64,000 nt of DNA, taken from Pelodera strongyloides (Eukaryota > Nematoda > Chromadorea > Rhabditida > Rhabditidae). Position 1 is the stretch's first letter, and the number at the start of each line of letters is the position of its first letter. This document shows positions 60,763 to 64,000 of the stretch, piece after piece. The stretch covers positions 62,001 to 126,000 of the forward strand of contig JAANDG010000021.1 of assembly GCA_036852015.1 (NCBI GenBank), given 5' to 3'. The notes beneath the pieces were generated by a model that worked only from the letters and a program-made list of their open reading frames with translations, ran no database searches and was not told the DNA's origin. Position numbers and translations under genes: made by a program.

Positions 60763-61939
60763 GTCAGTTTTTATTTTTACTTTTCCTCATCACATTTTAT
60801 TTTAAAGCTGTATGACACGTGGTGTGTGAAAAGTATTCTGCATTTCATTACATGGAAACTTGTCTTTTCATGCATCGGTACACAATGAACAAAAATATTG
60901 CAAAAGCAGGTGTCCTACCGCTTTGTCTGTCCGTTTAAAATTTGTGTGTCCGGTTTTGGCTATCAAGGCGAACCACTTTTCTAGGATCGTTTTTTTTCAT
61001 CGGCGCAGTTCATGCAAATTCCTGAAGAAAAATGGTGCATTTAATCTGCAGAAGGCAATTTGTATTTTTTGGTGTTCTTTTTTTCGCGGTTAATAAGGCT
61101 TTTATTACGTTTAAGCTTTCTTATCCTAAAATATGTGGTAAATCCCAAATCCCAAATACACTATATAATGCGATCCCATCGAACTTTATAAATGAGAGAC
61201 TGTCTGTGTTTTATGTTTATTTGTGTGTCCCTTGGTCCCTTGGGCTTCGGGAATACGCTATCTATCATACGTCAAAACAGTTCACTCTAACTAAAATGCT
61301 CATATACCACGCATCTTGAACTATTCAAAGCCCTTTTACGCTGTTTCTTAGTAGCACTTTTTACGTACTTACACAAGCAATTGTCTTGCTTGACATTAAT
61401 TAATGTGCCATTAGACCGCAACGATAAGCTTTCCGCATCATATTTTCATTTCTTTAATAATTCTGAATTCTATACTGGTTACCATTCCGGACGTAACATA
61501 GTCTTCAGATATTCCACTTTTATTTTGTACAAGTTCAGATTTGTCTTACAATTATTTTGAAGTATTTCGACCTTTCCCAAGTAAGTATAGATTTTGTTTT
61601 TGTCTTCGTAAACCGTCATGTTATATCTTGTATTGTTAGTCTTGTCCAAGGTCGACCTCTAATTCAATTCAAGCGCGGCGAGGATTCCGCTTTTAGAACA
61701 ACTTTTGAGAAAGCAGAACATTTATTATATAAGATCAAGTAGACCTTCCTTATATATATTGTATTATATTTATTATAACAGCAAATGTCGTTCTTTATAA
61801 TATGTTTCATTATTGAGTATCTATATCATCATTGAAGTTGATCATCTACTTTGATTTTCCTTTTTTCATCGTCTCTCACAGCGTTGTGCTCTTTTAATGA
61901 GTATAATAGAATATTCGAAAATATTCAAAATATTATTTA

Positions 61940-62040
61940 TTATAGTTTGGGCAGATGCGCGTCGTAGTGTACATTTTCGCTGAAGATTTACATCTATCCT
62001 GAGTGCATAACTAAAAAAAATCATTTAATATGGTGCTTAC
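61940..62040. repeat. Dispersed duplicate of 62490-62615
   Basis: Both share TCGTAG, TTTTCGCTGAAGATT, CATCCT and AGTGCATAACT in the same order and orientation, at about 80% identity. Confidence 0.7.
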
Positions 62041-62063
62041 ATTTAAACTAATGAAAATTAAGT

Positions 62064-62272
62064 CACCGTCATAAGATTTTTTTCATTGTCTACCGGTAAA
62101 GATATAGCATATATAGTATTAACATCTATTTTTACCCTTCTATTTTGAACCCCTGTGTTCTTTAACTTTATCGTGAGGCTAAATTTTGTTCCCCAAGGAA
62201 ATGCATCGCTCCCAACACGACGTAATCGAAACACAAATAGATGGAACAATACACTAAATTTGTTTACCGAGC
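62064..62272 (-). other. Candidate exon on minus strand
   Basis: Follows an AAATTTAG acceptor and reads FRLRRVGSDAFPWGTKFSL then TIKLKNTGVQNRRVKIDV before a stop. The pattern looks like an immunoglobulin-like beta-sandwich segment, but I find no exon that joins it in phase. The flanking duplicated segments (61940, 62490) also read like exon copies with T-rich acceptors. Confidence 0.3.
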
Positions 62273-62321
62273 TTTCCTTTTTTTAAACAAAACGCAGCAC
62301 TACCCCAAGCTTTTTTCAAAA

Positions 62322-62473
62322 AAGCTATGTTTGTTACCATTTTATTTTGATTTTGAACAAATTTGATTCACTTCACTCCAAATTTCATAGATTGAAAAAA
62401 AGCTATGTTTGTTACCATTTTATTTTGATTTTGAACAAATTTGATTCACTTCACTCCAAATTTCATAGATTGA
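62322..62473. repeat. Tandem duplication, ~75 bp unit
   Basis: Two identical units starting AAAGCTATGTTTGTTACC and ending TTTCATAGATTGAA. Recent, since no differences are seen. Confidence 0.95.
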
Positions 62474-63608
62474 ACGTTGGTATTCTTTAAAGTATTTTTA
62501 TTTCGACTTTGGACAGATTCGTGTCGTAGCATGCTATAAATTTTCGCTGAAGATTAAGATCCATCCTAGTGCATAACTGAAAAAGTAAATATGGCTTTAA
62601 TATGGTGATTTATTTAAATTAATACCAATCCAATTAAGTGATTATGGTATGTACCGAACACTGAAACCTACACATTTGCTACTTAAAAGATTTAAAATAC
62701 TTTAATAATGCAACGCCACATGTAAAAAATAATCAGCATTCGCTTCTGGAACTCCGAACTTGTGGATGAGTAAAATTAATAAGCTATAATATAGATACGC
62801 ATTTCTCCACCTACACATTTGGACCTAACACTTTCTTCAGTTGTACCATCAGTGTCTGATAACTAGCTACTAGCGTGGCTCGCCCAGCTCTGGTCCTCCA
62901 ATCGGGCGCCTACTTATAAGTGCGCCGCTCTAAATTGGCACCCCTTTTGCAATGCCCGTCGCGAACAAAGTTTCGTGTTGTAGTTTCTCAAGTATTGCTC
63001 AATTGCAATATGTGCATGATTTATCACATGGAAACGTTTTTTAAAAAATGCGCACGAAACCAAACTACCACACTTATAAATAATTTTCTTGTACACTCTA
63101 ATAACTGATGAATAATCCCTTTGAAAACAGCACATTGCGTGGCGCAATATTGCAAAAATACCTAGAATTAAATAAAAAAGAATATTAATTAAGATGTCGC
63201 CTTAATCGTAATATTATGATTATTAACAATAGGTCTTCGGTATTTATTCTGTTTCTCTTATCCTGAAATAGCACGATTTATCTATCGTTCCTAATGATAG
63301 AATATATATGATCTTAAAGAATTTCCTAACTTACCTAGTAAACTATTTTTTAATTAAATTAAAAAGTATTAAATTTTCAGCAATTAGCCTAAGAACCAAG
63401 GACCACTAAAATTATAGAGAAGGACGATTTTATTTGTTGTGGATGTTTCCTTTATGACAAAGCAACGCTAATGAATCTTATTCAACAAAATATATGCAAA
63501 TAGAGGTATGTAGCTTATAATTACATGTTACACATAACTTATATCACTTCCGCTTTCATGCGTACATATTTATTAGCGAATAGTATTGATCGCTTCCCAT
63601 TTTATTCA

Positions 63609-63777
63609 ATGCGGTATAACAGCAGGTTTTTGAAACGTTTTGGACACTGTATTTCCATATGTAGTGTATGGAAATAACTGCGCGACAAAGCGCGTTTTTT
63701 AAATATTCATTTGCATACAACATTTAATAATGAACTTGTTCAACATAGTTTCAAAAACGGCCGATATATCGCTTTAA
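63609..63777. mobile_element. MITE family A-related copy
   Basis: Left end GCGGTATAACAGCAGGTTTT, right end AAAACGGCCGATATATCGCT. Confidence 0.65.
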
Positions 63778-63850
63778 TGCTGAAAATTATTATCTTTTTA
63801 TAAAATCATTTTTCATAGCCTAATTTACGTTCATGTTCTTCTATGAAAAC

Positions 63851-64000
63851 GACTTATATATTTATACAAAACAATTTATTACGCTCCAATTTCTCATTTT
63901 TCGTGCGCATAATAATAAGCATATAATACTTATATATTTATACAAAACAATTTATTACGCTCCAATTTCTCATTTTTCGTGCGCATAATAATAAGCATAT
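63851..64000. repeat. Tandem duplication, ~77 bp unit, runs off the window
   Basis: Two identical units starting ACTTATATATTTATACAAAA and ending ATAATAAGCATAT. Further copies may lie beyond the window edge. Confidence 0.95.

Larger units (their letters stand above)
60763..64000. other. Repeats and weak exon candidates
   Basis: A possible 42-bp phase-0 exon at 61539-61580 (TTCAG acceptor, GTAAGT donor) could continue the upstream gene, but is too short to trust. The rest is family H and A elements and tandem duplications. Confidence 0.4.

Overview
The window looks like a nematode chromosome segment, probably from a rhabditid. All recognisable genes are split by many introns with T-rich TTTCAG-type acceptors and GTAAGT/GTGAGT donors. 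There are interstitial arrays of TTAGGC, the nematode telomere hexamer. The intergenic DNA is AT-rich and packed with short non-autonomous inverted-repeat elements. There is no operon, Shine-Dalgarno or prokaryotic gene layout. All gene models below were built by hand from splice signals and codon-phase continuity; none has transcript or alignment support.

Layout. (1) 1907-3705, minus: a four-exon gene for an unknown basic 96-residue protein. (2) 5850-10839, plus: a possible 5' UTR exon followed by a six-exon gene for a roughly 155-residue unknown protein whose C-terminal half faintly resembles a CS/alpha-crystallin fold. (3) 12573-15270, minus: a five-exon gene of the Stum/SPEC3 membrane protein family. 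(4) 15271-24474: about 9 kb with no gene I can support, full of MITEs and tandem repeats. (5) 25332-30922, plus: a complete 13-exon Cys-loop ligand-gated ion channel (419 aa) whose start lies 28 bp from an inverted-repeat element containing about 340 bp of nearly pure G. (6) 31763-42146, plus: phenylalanine-4-hydroxylase (pah-1), with two alternative first-exon sets giving 468 and 458 aa. (7) 42637-43842, minus: a convergent four-exon gene for an unknown 154-residue protein. (8) 43843-52299: no supported gene; mobile-element debris including a retroelement 3' end with a hammerhead-like motif. (9) 52300 to beyond 60762, plus: the 5' part of a large-intron gene for an unknown basic protein with repeated R-R-x-S motifs. 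(10) 60763-64000: repeats and weak exon candidates.

The genes do not form an evident pathway. pah-1 is metabolic (Phe to Tyr), the ligand-gated channel and Stum-like protein are membrane proteins, and the rest are unknown. The striking non-genic signal is the repeat landscape. At least eight inverted-repeat families, otherwise unrelated, end in the same CTTTAAAG-type motif. Several are nested or split by later insertions, and one carries the giant G tract.
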